A DNA stretch of 64,000 bases from Datnioides undecimradiatus (GCA_008933995.1 WARS01000007.1:9851676-9915675); one strand, 5' to 3'; counted from the first letter of the stretch, positions 24,586 through 36,515 are shown. Notes: generated by a model not told the origin, from the sequence alone. Numbers and translations are program-made.

Positions 24586-24590
<5 letters not shown>
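20231..24590. other. Gene-poor intergenic DNA
   Basis: No exon, RNA gene or intact transposon could be supported between the mapkap1 3' end and the CA repeat. Frames up to 89 codons on both strands lack any recognised domain. A weak internal duplication is visible between about 24280-24340 and 24530-24590. Confidence 0.6.

Positions 24591-24617
<27 letters not shown>
24591..24617 (+). repeat. (CA)n microsatellite
   Basis: About 13 CA units, interrupted once at the left end. Confidence 0.9.
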
Positions 24618-25756
24618 ACTGTAACAAAGCCCATGACTGAGGAAGTTCAATGATTTATTGATTGTGAAATCGAATGTGGAGTATTCACGGATGTGGGACT
24701 GATGGAGGTCAGTTGCTAGAACAGTGATCGGGTCATTTCACCTCCAGAGACAGAGGCTCCATCAAGTCCTGCTGAGGTTCCCGAAGAGAGAGAGAGGACA
24801 GAGAGTGAGAGGGGATAGAGGAGAGGGAGTGCTTAACTAAACCAGACAAGTAGAGAAAAAGACACCCACACCCAGCAGCCTCTCTCAGCGAAGGGAAAAT
24901 CCTGGTGATGTGACCAAAAAGACAAAGTACAGAATTTTATTCACATGATAACAAGAAGATAAATGTATGTAAGTGCGAAATCATAATCTATGTCACTACA
25001 TTAGTAATATGTATTTGTCCAGACTAACACATTTGGATTATGGGGTGTATTAAACCTCTACAGTCTGGGCTATGAATCTTCCCTTGCTTTCAATAATTCT
25101 GGATATTTGTTCTATCATAAACCTTCATAGTCAAGAGACGTTTTATGCTATGACTCTTTATCTGTTTTATGTTTCTGTAAGATTTTCTAAGTTCTGTTAG
25201 CCTTCCCTCAATAGAGTGCTAAATATAAAAAGCATATTAATAAAAAAGAAAGTAACACATCTCAAAGTGATGCATGACAAAGTGTTCACTTCACACTTGT
25301 TTATGTGGCTGACATCACGCTGGAAAAAGTGTATTTTGTCCTTCTCAACTTGGAAATCTGAGCTGTGTTACCTTCTTCTTCTTTGGGAATATAGTCAAAA
25401 ACATTTATTTAGATTTATATGAATTTTTTTTGCTCATTGTATGCTAAACTTGATTTGGTTCAACTCCCTTTTTAAGTGAATCAATTTCATTTGACTGATG
25501 TCACTGTATTTTAGATACTAAACTACCCAATTATTTTTCATCTAACACTAAAATCAATCTAACTGAGTTTGCCACATGCAAACAGTGGGTCTCTCAACCC
25601 TCATCATCTTATTTATAGCTCCACTTCCTGTTTCTGTCACTCCTTTGAAGAAATACAAAAGAGGTGACAGTCTGATAAGCTTGGACCGGCATAGTGTTGT
25701 TGTACTTCACCCTAAAAAAAAACAGGCAGACAGCAACACCCAGAGTTCCCATTCCA
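24618..25756. other. Intergenic DNA before the ajm1 3' end
   Basis: AT-rich sequence, purine-rich around 24780-24860 (GAGA runs). I see no gene here. Confidence 0.5.
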
Positions 25757-25762
25757 TTTATT
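25757..25762 (-). terminator. ajm1: Candidate distal ajm1 poly(A) signal
   Basis: TTTATT on the plus strand is AATAAA on the minus strand, about 2 kb after the ajm1 stop. Other minus-strand candidates lie closer to the stop in this AT-rich stretch, so the true 3' end is uncertain. Confidence 0.35.
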
Positions 25763-27740
25763 AGATATGGTTTATAAATAGACACACTCAGACACATACG
25801 TATGTTTAAAGTATAAAAAAATACAAGATTACTAGACGTTTTAGTGAGGTCTCTTCTTCATTGCCTTTGACACGTTATTTTAACTTGAATGACTGACAAA
25901 AATGGAAAATTGATTTGTTTTTTCTTACACAGCATAGTAGATTTCACTTTCACAAGTCCATTCATCGAGCAAGTTACTATCATCAATGTCATGTTAAAAT
26001 GAGATCAGAGCATAGAAAAAGAGTCACATGCAGCAACTTTTCACTGAATCTGTACAGCACGTTCTGTCAGCCAAACAGTTAACTCAGTGAAACAGATTTT
26101 CAAATATATATGTGCTTCAAGTTTCACTGTACTTTGTCTTACAAACTCTAAGGAAAGCTGATATCACAAGGGAAAAGGTTGATATGGAGAACAATGATTA
26201 GTAATGGGGGAAACAGCTTATTCAACCTTTACTGAGGACTGATTTGCAAATGCTCCTTCACATCTCCCAGATATGTTGAGTCATTTGTTCAATGGGGTCA
26301 GTCAAACCATGTTTTAATAGTTTGGATATTAGCATAACATACAATATTTTCGAGCTAGACTGTTGAATTTTCAAAACTCAACTGTGGGCTGGCAGGAGAT
26401 TTGGGACTGAGGACCCTACAAAAACAAAATCAAGTAATGTACTGTATCTAGAGAGATGAGGCAACATGAATAAGCTGGATTGATAAAAGTTGCGAAAACT
26501 TATGCAACAAATGAGCAATGCAATTATTCTGATTTGCTTAAACCAAAAGAAGGACAATATAAATCACACATGTAATAAACCTAGTGTAGCACAAATACAC
26601 AGCTAATGTCTTCTTCAAGCATTTATGCACCATTTAGCTACTGTGCCAAATCTGGCTCACCTTGTTCTAAGGACAATAACTCCTGCTGCTAATTCATATA
26701 TTTTTTAAATCTTTAAATATATCTAAAAATACAACTCATCAACTTCAACGTTATAGGAAATTGCATGATTTCTTGGTATTATACCAAGTTTTGTTTTTGT
26801 AGAAGATAACTCTCACTATTCACAGTGTTTAAAACTGAACAGTACAGGCCAACACCTACTGTGTGGCAGTAACTGGCACCATTTCAATATCCATTACAGA
26901 GGTTGCTTTCAAGTCTAGTAGTGCTCCAATAATTCTGCAGTGCAGAATTAAAGAAGTACTGAACTTAGCTTTTCTCCAAAGTACATCATTAGACTCAAAG
27001 AGGAAAAATGTTTACTTTCATTACAGTACTCCTACATAAGCAACAATAAAATTCTGTGCCTTTATTTTTTCATAGATGTTTCAAGTAGCACAACTATCTC
27101 TTTTTCCATTGTCATTGTTATTTTCTTATGATGAGGATTTATGTTGCAACCAAAACTTTCAACATTTATCTCAATTTCAACAAAAACTTTCTTTACAGAT
27201 GTGTATAATATAACAGAAACAACTCCTTCTACAGGAATGTAGTACTTAAATTATGAAGCAACTTTGCATAGAAAGTATTTACGTAGCTAAGAAAATAATG
27301 TTTAATATTTTCTGCCTGATATACCATTAAAGTCACATATGAAAAATAGTCATGTTGTACTCACTTACAGAAACTGACTCTCTCAGAAGAACATACTACC
27401 AATATGAAAAAAATCTAAATACCAGAATGTCAGTTCAGGTAATCCCTACCAAAGGGAATGTGTTGTTACAGTAAATGACCATGATACATATATAAATGAC
27501 TTTGTGGTGGACAAAAAGTATGTACTTGTTAAAAAGACAAAATAAATAATGCACTGTACTCATTCTGCACCTGACAGGAAATATTCTGAAAAAGAATAAT
27601 ACTGACCAAGCAGACATGAATATATATCATTTTGATAACAAAATACTTATCTACAAATGTTTGTAATTGGATTGATATATAAATATGTGTAACAATATAT
27701 ATGTATTTCTATACATATATATTTACAACAAAAGGTGCAC
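25763..27740 (-). other. ajm1: ajm1 3' UTR (probable)
   Basis: This AT-rich, non-coding sequence follows the ajm1 stop. It has no simple repeat, transposon or reading frame of note and ends at a consensus AATAAA. This is compatible with a long 3' UTR. A 13-bp hairpin lies just after the stop codon, at 27694-27723. Confidence 0.45.
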
Positions 27741-30700
27741 TTAAATAATGTCATCAAGGAGATGCGGAGTGCCAACCCAGTCCAAAGTTCTGGGCTCGGA
27801 GGCAGCCATGATCATGCACATAAACTGTTTACCGGTCCTTTTATCAATAGGATAAATAGTTGTGGGTGTGAACCTTCTGTTGCTTTCCACAAACTCACAG
27901 AGCTGCTGATACACCTGTGGGTATTCATGCCGAAGGAAAACCCCTCGAATCCTTAACTCCCGCTGTATATTGATAAAACAGATTTCTCTGGCCTTCCTGC
28001 CTTCTTCTCCCTCTTTGTCAATATCTGCTGTTCCTGGGGGTGGAGTGAGGATCAGTGTTTCCATGTCACTCTCTTTCTTGTGAACCTTTCTCTCAGGGCT
28101 GAAGGAAGCCAGAGCCACCTTTGCATATTTTCTGACAGTTGGAGCTTGGTTCCTTGGTGATGGCCCGTCAGGCATTTGCTCACCAACCGCAATTGAAACA
28201 TTCAAGATAAAACATTCATTTGGGTCATACTCTTTACCAGCTTCCTGCAGCTCCTTGCAGTATTCCCCTAGGTTGTCCTTGAAGCTTTCGAGCTCTCTGA
28301 GGGACAAGTATGTGGGAGACATAAGTAGACTATCCAGCCCATACTGCAGGAAGTTACTGGATGACGCAGGATTTGGAAAACCAAGGAACAGGACTCCTCT
28401 ACCTCTAGAAAGGTAGCCAACTTTGGCAATACGGGAGAAGGCTTTGTGGACTTCAACAGTCTCCCGGCAGTGTTTGATGATGTGACGGCATGTGCTGCCA
28501 ATTCTTCCATATAGGCAACTTTCTTTATGAATGTCCCAGTCTTCCCTGCGACAGTTACGAGAGCAGTAGTAGGTGTAGCAACTGTGGCAGGATTTAAAAT
28601 ATAGGCAAGCATTAAACAAGGTCTCTGTCCTCCGACATTTGTTGTTAGAGCACATCATTGTATCATCCTCATCAGGGCTCTGGTCAGGGGAGCACTCATC
28701 TGCACTCTTCATTGCATCACTTGCTCCATCCATGTCTCGAAAAGCATCAGGATTCATTCTTATTGAGGTTGGCTGCTTGTCAAGAGGAGGCGGCTCCTCT
28801 GTACCTGCCTTTGAGCTCTTTCTGGACAGAGATACTGCTTCTTCCTCATCAATTAATTTCTTTAGTTGATCCAGAATGTCCTCACTTGCTCTTCTACTTG
28901 GTGGCTTGTAATCAGTCACAAGATCTGCCAGAAGCTCATCGAGCTGTTCAAGGCTTTGCTGTAGTGAGGCGTTGTCATGTGTCTTCTCTTTGGTTGAGCT
29001 TTGAAAGTCATGCTGAGACAGCTCTGGACACTCAGTGCTTCGAGAGTCAAGAATGTCCCAACTGGCAGACCGTCCTTCAGCTTTATTGAGTTTCCCTGGT
29101 CGAATGTCGTTATCAGTGATTGTTATCTCAGGAGTCACAAACCAGAGCTTTCCAGTAGTGCTCTTTGATGTTTCTGTTGGACTTTTGTCAATTAGTGAGT
29201 TATCAGACATTGACAAGGCTGCATAGCGTCTTGGTGAACTGGAGAGATTGACCACGACTGGTTGTGGTTTGTCACCTGTGGCTGCTGCAGGCTTCCTGGA
29301 CTCTAGCAGATCATCATAGCTCTGGCCCCGCTGTACAGGAAGAGGTTGTTCTCTCTCTACACGAGAGTTGAGAATATTGTCCCAAGACCTAGAGTAAGAT
29401 TTGGAATCCGTGCCAATTCTTTGAGTTTCTACACAAGGGCTGGCATACCAGGGGGTTAAGACGGGCTCTTGACGAACTCTGGTTGGAGTGACTTGAGATA
29501 CATAAGAGGCAGGATTGGTGGAATAACCAGATGCATCTGAGCCATACCAGTCATCTGGTTGTGCCTGAATGACTCTTGCATGTCTTCGGCCCTCAGTATA
29601 ATATGCCCTTGCCGGGATATGATGCTCTGGTGGCATTGCATACATGTCGCTGGAATAATAAAACCTTGGCGGAGCGGTCTGGATTTGATAAGACCTTGGA
29701 TCATCCCCATAAAATATTCTTGTTGGAGGTGTCTGGATAATGTATGGACCTGGTTCATTTGCTGCATAGGGTTTTGAATACCCTGCCTGCACAGAGTATG
29801 GATAAGTCTCCATCTCAGGATAATAAGGTCTGGTAGCTACAGCATGTACCATTCGAGTTCTTGGATCTTGCACATATTGTACTTTTGAAGCATATGTTTG
29901 TCCTGGTGTGTAACGTTCATCATGAAAGTATGAGCTTGGTTGAGGAGGGGCAGTAGTAACATACCTCCCTGGGTCATCTGCATAAAAGAACTTTGTTGGC
30001 ACATTGGGACTGGAATGAGCTCTGCGTTCTCTACCATAGTATTCACCTGATGAAGGCATTCTTTGCAGGGGAATCTCCATGGGTTGCAAGTAACTATTTG
30101 GCATGCTACGGGAATATTGATAAGCTTGCCTGCTCTCTGTACCTAGTGAATCAGTAGGAGTTGGTGTTCGAGAGTAGGAGAAATGGCGTGGCACAGTCAG
30201 ACTCCTACTCCCGGCACTGTGGTGCCTCTGCCAGGGTATATCCACTTGAGGTGTAGCATGTTTCCGTCCTGAATGATGTAATGCTGCGTCATCGGGTTTG
30301 ATGTCAACCCGACACCTGACATGAGGACTAGTTGCTGGTTTATCCAGCCCTCCGTCCTCAGAATTATCAGCAGCATAGTGAGGTGAATACTTACTGCTGT
30401 CACTCATTTGAGGCTGCAACTTAATGGGATGGACTTCATGCACATGAGCCCTAGTTGCTGCATAGGAGGATTCCCTACGCGGTGATACTTCTGGTCTCCA
30501 GCGAGAGTCTCTTGGAGCCCTATGGGACTCCCTGCCCTTCCTTCCTGAAGATGAGGACCCTTCAAAAGACACAGGGGTGAGGTTGGTCTGGACCCGAGTG
30601 GCACTTTTTGACCTGGTCCTTCGTTTCTGTTCAGGAACAACTACCTCACTGGCCATATCTGCAGCCATTGGTTGAGGAGTTAACCTATGGCTGAAAATGT

Positions 30701-31019
30701 CTGGAGCAGAAAAACGATATCTCTGCTGGCGGCCCAAGGCATTCCAGGCAACATCTGGGTTAGCTGCATGCCTATCAGCCTTCCTGTATGGGGACTCCAT
30801 TGAGTATTTGTGTGATTTGGGGTATTCCAATGACTTATAGTCAAAGGTACGGCAGTGCCTCTTATTGACTTCGCTTTTACTGTCCTCCAGTGTGCTGTAA
30901 TTTATAGAATCACATTGTTTGGAGGGTTGCAAGGACTTGAAGTGTGAAGAAATGGGGACCACTTTTATATCTTGATGCACAGTTGATACCAGTATGTCAG
31001 GCGGGTCTGTGCGTGTCAT
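27741..31019 (-). CDS. ajm1: ajm1, apical junction molecule 1 homologue (1092 aa, one coding exon)
   Basis: This is the vertebrate homologue of C. elegans AJM-1 as named in human (AJM1, formerly C9orf172), a protein assigned to epithelial apical junctions. The frame opens MTRTDPPDILVSTVHQDIKV, almost identical to human, and ends MAASEPRTLDWVGTPHLLDD-II. ATG at 31019 is the first after an in-frame TAG (31035-31037). Regions in order: a basic, Ser/Arg-rich N-terminus with the conserved LHPIKLQPQ-type motif (here VHPIKLQPQ, about residue 200); a long disordered Tyr/Pro-rich middle (about 300-520) with repeated FYxDDP-type modules; SPRRYAALSMS and WFVTPEITITDND blocks; a helical EQLDELLADLV segment; a MYND-like zinc finger, Cys790 to Cys835; and a conserved C-terminal domain (LSRGRGVLFLGFPNP, LILTPPPGTAD, RRFTPTTIYPIDKRTG). 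It is longer than human (976 aa), mainly in the disordered part. The entire coding region is in one exon, as I recall for human. Confidence 0.95.
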   Translation of the reverse strand: MTRTDPPDILVSTVHQDIKVVPISSHFKSLQPSKQCDSINYSTLEDSKSEVNKRHCRTFDYKSLEYPKSHKYSMESPYRKADRHAANPDVAWNALGRQQRYRFSAPDIFSHRLTPQPMAADMASEVVVPEQKRRTRSKSATRVQTNLTPVSFEGSSSSGRKGRESHRAPRDSRWRPEVSPRRESSYAATRAHVHEVHPIKLQPQMSDSSKYSPHYAADNSEDGGLDKPATSPHVRCRVDIKPDDAALHHSGRKHATPQVDIPWQRHHSAGSRSLTVPRHFSYSRTPTPTDSLGTESRQAYQYSRSMPNSYLQPMEIPLQRMPSSGEYYGRERRAHSSPNVPTKFFYADDPGRYVTTAPPQPSSYFHDERYTPGQTYASKVQYVQDPRTRMVHAVATRPYYPEMETYPYSVQAGYSKPYAANEPGPYIIQTPPTRIFYGDDPRSYQIQTAPPRFYYSSDMYAMPPEHHIPARAYYTEGRRHARVIQAQPDDWYGSDASGYSTNPASYVSQVTPTRVRQEPVLTPWYASPCVETQRIGTDSKSYSRSWDNILNSRVEREQPLPVQRGQSYDDLLESRKPAAATGDKPQPVVVNLSSSPRRYAALSMSDNSLIDKSPTETSKSTTGKLWFVTPEITITDNDIRPGKLNKAEGRSASWDILDSRSTECPELSQHDFQSSTKEKTHDNASLQQSLEQLDELLADLVTDYKPPSRRASEDILDQLKKLIDEEEAVSLSRKSSKAGTEEPPPLDKQPTSIRMNPDAFRDMDGASDAMKSADECSPDQSPDEDDTMMCSNNKCRRTETLFNACLYFKSCHSCYTYYCSRNCRREDWDIHKESCLYGRIGSTCRHIIKHCRETVEVHKAFSRIAKVGYLSRGRGVLFLGFPNPASSSNFLQYGLDSLLMSPTYLSLRELESFKDNLGEYCKELQEAGKEYDPNECFILNVSIAVGEQMPDGPSPRNQAPTVRKYAKVALASFSPERKVHKKESDMETLILTPPPGTADIDKEGEEGRKAREICFINIQRELRIRGVFLRHEYPQVYQQLCEFVESNRRFTPTTIYPIDKRTGKQFMCMIMAASEPRTLDWVGTPHLLDDII

Positions 31020-31073
31020 CTTAAATGGACTCCTCTAGTTTTCTCCATCAAGTTGCTTTAATGTTGATGTTGC
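31020..31073 (-). other. ajm1: ajm1 5' UTR next to a 3' splice site
   Basis: On the minus strand a strong acceptor (TTTGTTTACTTCTCCAG) has its AG at 31075-31074, 55 bases before the ATG. The coding exon thus probably begins at 31073, and one or more untranslated exons lie to the right (31.1-40 kb). They could not be placed. Confidence 0.6.
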
Positions 31074-33200
31074 CTGGAGAAGTAAACAAAGAATATTAGT
31101 CAGTGACATTTTCCAGGCGATACAAATTTATTTCTCCAACTGTCCATGGTGAAGAAATACAATTGAGTTCCCTTTTATTATGACTTTATCCAAAGACATT
31201 TATACAATTCATAATAAGTCATTGATCTGCTAAGGTGATTAGTTTGATGTGAAAACAATTAACACCTTCTAATTAATCTGACCTCAATCAGGCAACAGTC
31301 AAGTACTAAAATACACATATTACACTACATATAACTTAGTTCTCCTGAAAAAAAGAAAAATGCAGGAGATCCAGGCAAATGTAATCTGTTTTTACCTCAA
31401 ACTGACACACAGTTAAAGCAGGAACGGCTTCGAGGATTCTTGAGTTTGAAAATATTAATACTCTTGGGGTTACTGAAGCTTGAAGGGTATTAAAAGAAGG
31501 AAACAAACTATTCTGAGAAACATTTCACATTTTTCTACTGTCTTTATCTGTAACAAGACATTCATTTGAAGGCTAAAATAAGTTCCTCAAATGAGTTTTG
31601 ACTTCAGGCTGCCTTCAGTGATGGCAATCCCTGGCCAAATATAAATGCATGAGTCTAAATCTGTATGAAGGCACCCAGCACTGGCTATTTTACCTACAAA
31701 AATTACAGTGGCTGTGGAAACAGACAGCAGTTCAGCCTCCACCAGCCTTATGGGGAAGTACATCACCAGCTGGAGCTAAAGAGGGGAGGTGCATATTAAA
31801 TTAACAAAAAACTGCCTTTTTCCTAACCAAACTACCATTAATATACTGGCCTTTAAGAACCCAGTCAGTCTAACCCTACTGTGAAATATAAATAATGCCG
31901 TTTGCTGCCTTTGATCACAGGCTGCACTTGCAATCTCCATTAATTTAACATGTGATTTAAATGGCAGCAGTTAAAAATTGACAATGCACATTCACAAACG
32001 ATGCAGTTGAGTGGTGGGATTTGTCTATGTTCAGAGAGGAAACTTGGTGCCTCTGAAAAAAGCTCATTATTGAAGTAATGGCATTCCAAGATCTTTACTG
32101 ACACAATATTTCCAACAAAAATTATTTGCCTGTCTGTTACTCATAATATCATTATCTATATTCATAGAAATGTTTAAAAAATGAAGGCAGGAAATGAGAA
32201 AGAGTAGAATTACAAAGATGCAGAAATCAAAAGGCTGCTTATGTAATACTGAAAAATACAGGCTGCTGCAACCTGTATGAGACCACCGCAGGAGAAAGAG
32301 ATGACCCAGATTGAGCAACTGGTCGAGCAGACGCTCAGACTGGAGCAGATGGAGGATGATTATGGTGTTGACATGGCTGATGTCTTGCTAAAATCCCGTG
32401 CCACTGCAGCCAAGTGTATTTGTAAATAGCCTTTTAAAAGTGCCACTGTCAGAATGCAGTAACAGTTCAGTGAAGGTCACGTTCAAATTTAATGAACACA
32501 AAAATTTACAAGTCAGTCGTACTGTAAACACTATCAGGACATGTGTATAGTGTCGACAGTGTGCTGGACTGAACAGGAGATGGATTCAATTCAAAATTGC
32601 TTTCAACATCCCACCATAGTCATTAGTTTCATTAACACTCAGTCAAACACACTATTCTGTTAGTTGCGCTCATTTATTTCCTGCCTTTATTTACATTAAT
32701 TTAACTTAACCATAATGAAAATAACAAATTATGATATTAGTCACTGGGCTTTCCATAATAATGCTAGTATAACAAAATATAGAAATGGCCGTTTTCCACT
32801 AGACTGTTTTATTAATTTTTATTCTATTTATGATTATTATATTGATAAACCCTAATAAAATCATCTTTATTTCTATGTGTAACTACCATAACTGACTAAA
32901 TAATATATATGGGCTTTTGCATCTTTATTTTTTTTTTAAAAAGAGCTTTACATCTTTACAGCTTTATATTTGTAATTCTTGTGTCCTTGTGGGAGAATAT
33001 TAACCATGAGTTCACACAGCTAAAACTCCATTGACCAGTCCATCAAGCTCCTGAAGTTCCACCGTCATTGGACTTGATTCCTGTCTGCCTACAGGTATGA
33101 GGCTGATCTTACTTAAAGCTCAATGCTGTAAAGACTTGGGAGATGTTCGCAGACTGTTGTGAACTGTGGTTACTGGCCCACCCCCACCCTCTGCTATCAC
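31074..33200. other. Intergenic / ajm1 5' intron
   Basis: AT-rich DNA, probably the intron upstream of the ajm1 coding exon. The only notable item is a short coding-like frame on the plus strand at 32277-32429, listed separately. Confidence 0.4.
32277..32429 (+). pseudogene. Short unidentified coding-like frame (50 codons)
   Basis: From ATG 32277 to TAG 32427-32429 the frame reads MRPPQEKEMTQIEQLVEQTL, then RLEQMEDDYGVDMADVLLKS and a short tail. Its charged, Glu/Gln/Leu-rich composition would suit an amphipathic helix and is unlike the AT-rich DNA around it. I do not recognise the protein. It could be a relic of a retroposed or transposon gene, a single exon of an unknown gene, or chance. 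A possible acceptor (GAAAAATACAG) precedes it but no donor is evident. Confidence 0.25.
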
Positions 33201-33209
33201 CCTCTGCTT

Positions 33210-33606
33210 CCTGGCTGCCATCATCACCCAGGACCTCAAGTGGTAGCTAAACGTGAGCTCCATCACAAAGAAAGCTCAGCAGAGGATAAAGTTTCCTTCA
33301 ACAGCTGAAGAAGTTCAGGCTGCCAAAATCAATGATTTTGTGCACTTCTACACCACCATCACCGGGTCCATCCACACCTCCTTCTTTACCATCTGGTATG
33401 ACGCTGCCACTGCCAGGGACAAGGACAGACTGCAGCATAACATTTGCTCTGCCAAGAAGGTGATTGGCTGCAATCTGTCAGCCCTTCAGGACCTGTATGC
33501 CTCCAGGACCAAGAGGCAAGCACTAAAGATTGTCTCTGCAGCCTCCCATACCAGACACAATTTTTCTGAGACACTCCCACTCTTTCTAAATGCCAACAAA
33601 CAATGA
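33210..33606 (+). mobile_element. LINE reverse-transcriptase C-terminal fragment
   Basis: The plus strand reads AIITQDLKW, a stop, then SSITKKAQQRIKF, followed by an intact frame with FFTIWYDAATARDKDRLQ and SALQDLYASRTKRQALKI. This layout (TQDLxW, KAQQRL, VWYG..., DLYxxRxxRxA) is the thumb/C-terminal part of fish non-LTR retrotransposon reverse transcriptases (L2/Rex-like). Catalytic motifs are absent and a stop interrupts the junction, so it is a 5'-truncated, inactive copy. Confidence 0.75.
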
Positions 33607-36440
33607 TGTTGGCAAAATTTCTTTGTATACCTTTGTCATAGTCCAATTATGTTTTCATGCTGTAAAACAAAAGATGACATGTGCTTACATAAGCTGTTCT
33701 GATGGGGAACCTATATACTCTCAAAATTTCATTTTCTGCTTTGGGTTCACAGTAACACCTGAAGGGAATCCGAATGAGTTCATCAACATTTTTTTTCAAC
33801 TGTCTTCTCACTTGGATTTTGGCTGCTGCACAGATGAAATGTTCACACAGGTCAGAAATAAACTTGAATAAATGAAAGTAAGGTGGGGAAAAAGGAAGTT
33901 TAAAAGGATGACATCAACTGTTAAATAGAATGACGCATTAAGGTGCAGAAATCATTTACTATTTCTTATTTTATTTATAAGTATATTTCGCGTACAGTCA
34001 AATCCAAATTGTTAGTGCAAATGTATGTAGTATCTACTGTAATGCACTATATAGTGTATTAAAGTTAAAAAAAAGTTACATAAAAATGAATGTAAATAAT
34101 TTTTTTAAAGTATGGACTCTCAAATGTAGTGTAGACATAAACCTCATATGGACTGTAGCCTTCCAGACTTGCTGTTTAACTACTGTGTCTGGTTGGACTG
34201 GACAGAGCTCTGTGTCAGTGCTCTGGCTATGGAGACAAGCTAGGATGGAGCAAAAAGTGGAAGAAACTAACTCGTGTTTTTCTAGAATGAAAACAGTGAC
34301 TGGGGACAAACAACATGTTAAAACATTTATTATTTACCTTTTATTCTCAGTTTACAACATTGATGATTTCCGCTCATTAGCAGCGATAGTAAATGAAAGC
34401 ACTGTGTTTCACATTGATTCTTACCATAAAAAGCTTATTTGACTGCACATAACTCACACATCATTGTCTCTTCACTCTTACCTAGATGAAGCCCTGGTGT
34501 CAGCACCACTTCTCAGAACGACAACTCATTAAATTCACAGCACAGAGACATTTAACACACACTGCTGCAATCAGCCCAAGTTACACTTTCTAGTACTTGT
34601 ATCTTCAAAAGCCATCACAGGTGAACTACCATAAATCCACAAAATTATCACAGAAAAGACACTCCTCAAATAAAAGAGAGTTAACATAAGATCTCATTTA
34701 CTTAGGGTGTCCTGTGATAGACTGTAACTGTGCAGCCACAAATGCCTGTAGGCAGTGAGTTCCACTCAGCCTTCCCACTCTGTCAGTTCTTTGGTTAATG
34801 CCTTAAACTGGTCTCTCGTTGAAGAGATGTTGTAATGGATGTCACTCCTCCAGTGGCTGTGGTGGAGTTAGTTCTGGTCAGTGATCACAGTGAGCACTGT
34901 TTTCATGGTGCATTGTGGGTCTGCAGCTATTCTATGGAGCTACACCCTCAGTGCACTGCAACACTGCACCATTGGCACTGAACACCCTAGAAAATATCAC
35001 ATTTTGACTGTGTGTGTGGTCTCCCTCCCTGCAAACCTGACCAACCTAAAGAAAAAGACAAAATACTACTTTTAAGTGATATGAACCATATATATGCCAA
35101 GTTGAAGAGAGAATGGGGGGAAGGTGTCTGCAGTGTTGTAATTTAAATAGTAATCAGCTTTTTACAAAATTGATGCCTGATTGATGTGCAATAACTGGAT
35201 ATGCTCCTCCACTTACAACTGATGCATTGCTAAACAATACTAAGAACAATACACTAACCTACAATAAGTCTTAAAGGATGGGTTTACATTTACAAGTCTG
35301 TCTCAAAACTTACATGTTTGTATGTTTGTTGGAACATTGGTATTCTCTTACTGGAGATGGGAACATTAAAATATAGCATAGAGATATAAGCACATAAGTC
35401 ATAATAAGACCACAATTAAATGAATGTGATTCTTTAAGTGTTTCCAACCTGATGTGCATCTGCTACACATTTGGTTTGTTCTCTAGGTTTTTGTGCTAAC
35501 TGGAAAGGAAATGAAAGAAATACAATTTAGTTAATACTCAAATTTAACTTATTTCACAATATAGGAGCTTGTGATAAAATGGTATAGATACACTTTAATT
35601 TAGATCCACAGATTTGTTTGCCTTTCTTAGATCTGAAAAGTTTGCAGCAAAGTATATTAAGAAGCTTGCAACAAGCTGTACCAAAATCAAGCAGTGTTGA
35701 TGTAAGGTGTATCAAGAAAATGTAAGGCTTGCTAAAAGTGGGCATCAAGAAGATATAATGCTTCCATTAAGTGTGTACGAAGACCATCGAACACTTGCAG
35801 GAAGGTATATTAAGATGATGTATGCCAACTAAACAGCGAGGTCAGAGAAGGGGAAAGAAAGACCACGTCTTCCACTATGTTGCTCCTTGCAAAAATTAGG
35901 TTACATGTCATTCTTCACTCTTCTCCTCACAGAGCTGCGACGGTGGCGAGGCAAGTAACTATACACACGCTGTGTCAAAAAGAAAGGCAGTGATACTTAG
36001 CAACATGCCGAGAATGGGCTGCAAGCTCTATTATAGTTCAGTCAGCGAGCTATGTTTTGTTAGTGCTCTGTGACCCGTAGCACTGCAAATAAAGAAGCTG
36101 TTATTTGAGGGTCAGATAATTGGGCCTTTCAAGCCTGAGATGATATGAAATTGTCTTATTTAGATCTGTTCAGCATTAGCCAGCAGAGTATAAGACTGGT
36201 TTATTCTTGGCCTTAAAGGTTACCCATTCTTACCCAGTACCATAAAATATCAGTATTGTGTGACTTTTCAATTAACATGTTTTTTTTTCTTTACATATAT
36301 ATTTATGCATATTTGCATTTTTTCTCAATTTATAGCTAAAGCAAACAGAAATAACTGTTACTACATATACTACATATACTACATATACTTCCATAAATAC
36401 ACATCTTACACATATATGAACACAATTATTTAGGCAAGGA
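33607..36440. other. Intergenic DNA without recognised genes
   Basis: Frames of up to 118 codons on either strand show no known domain. A small tandem repeat with unit TACTACATA lies at about 36360-36390. Confidence 0.5.
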
Positions 36441-36459
36441 GAAGAAAAAGGTTGAGAGT

Positions 36460-36460
<1 letters not shown>

Positions 36461-36512
<52 letters not shown>
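36461..36512 (+). repeat. (GT)n microsatellite
   Basis: A tract of about 25 GT units, with one GTTTGT interruption near the left end. Confidence 0.92.

Positions 36513-36515
<3 letters not shown>

Noticed and set aside
28268..30640. Several frames of 60-143 codons on both strands inside ajm1
   Set aside because: They are shadows of the 1092-codon ajm1 frame, which matches human AJM1 from end to end.
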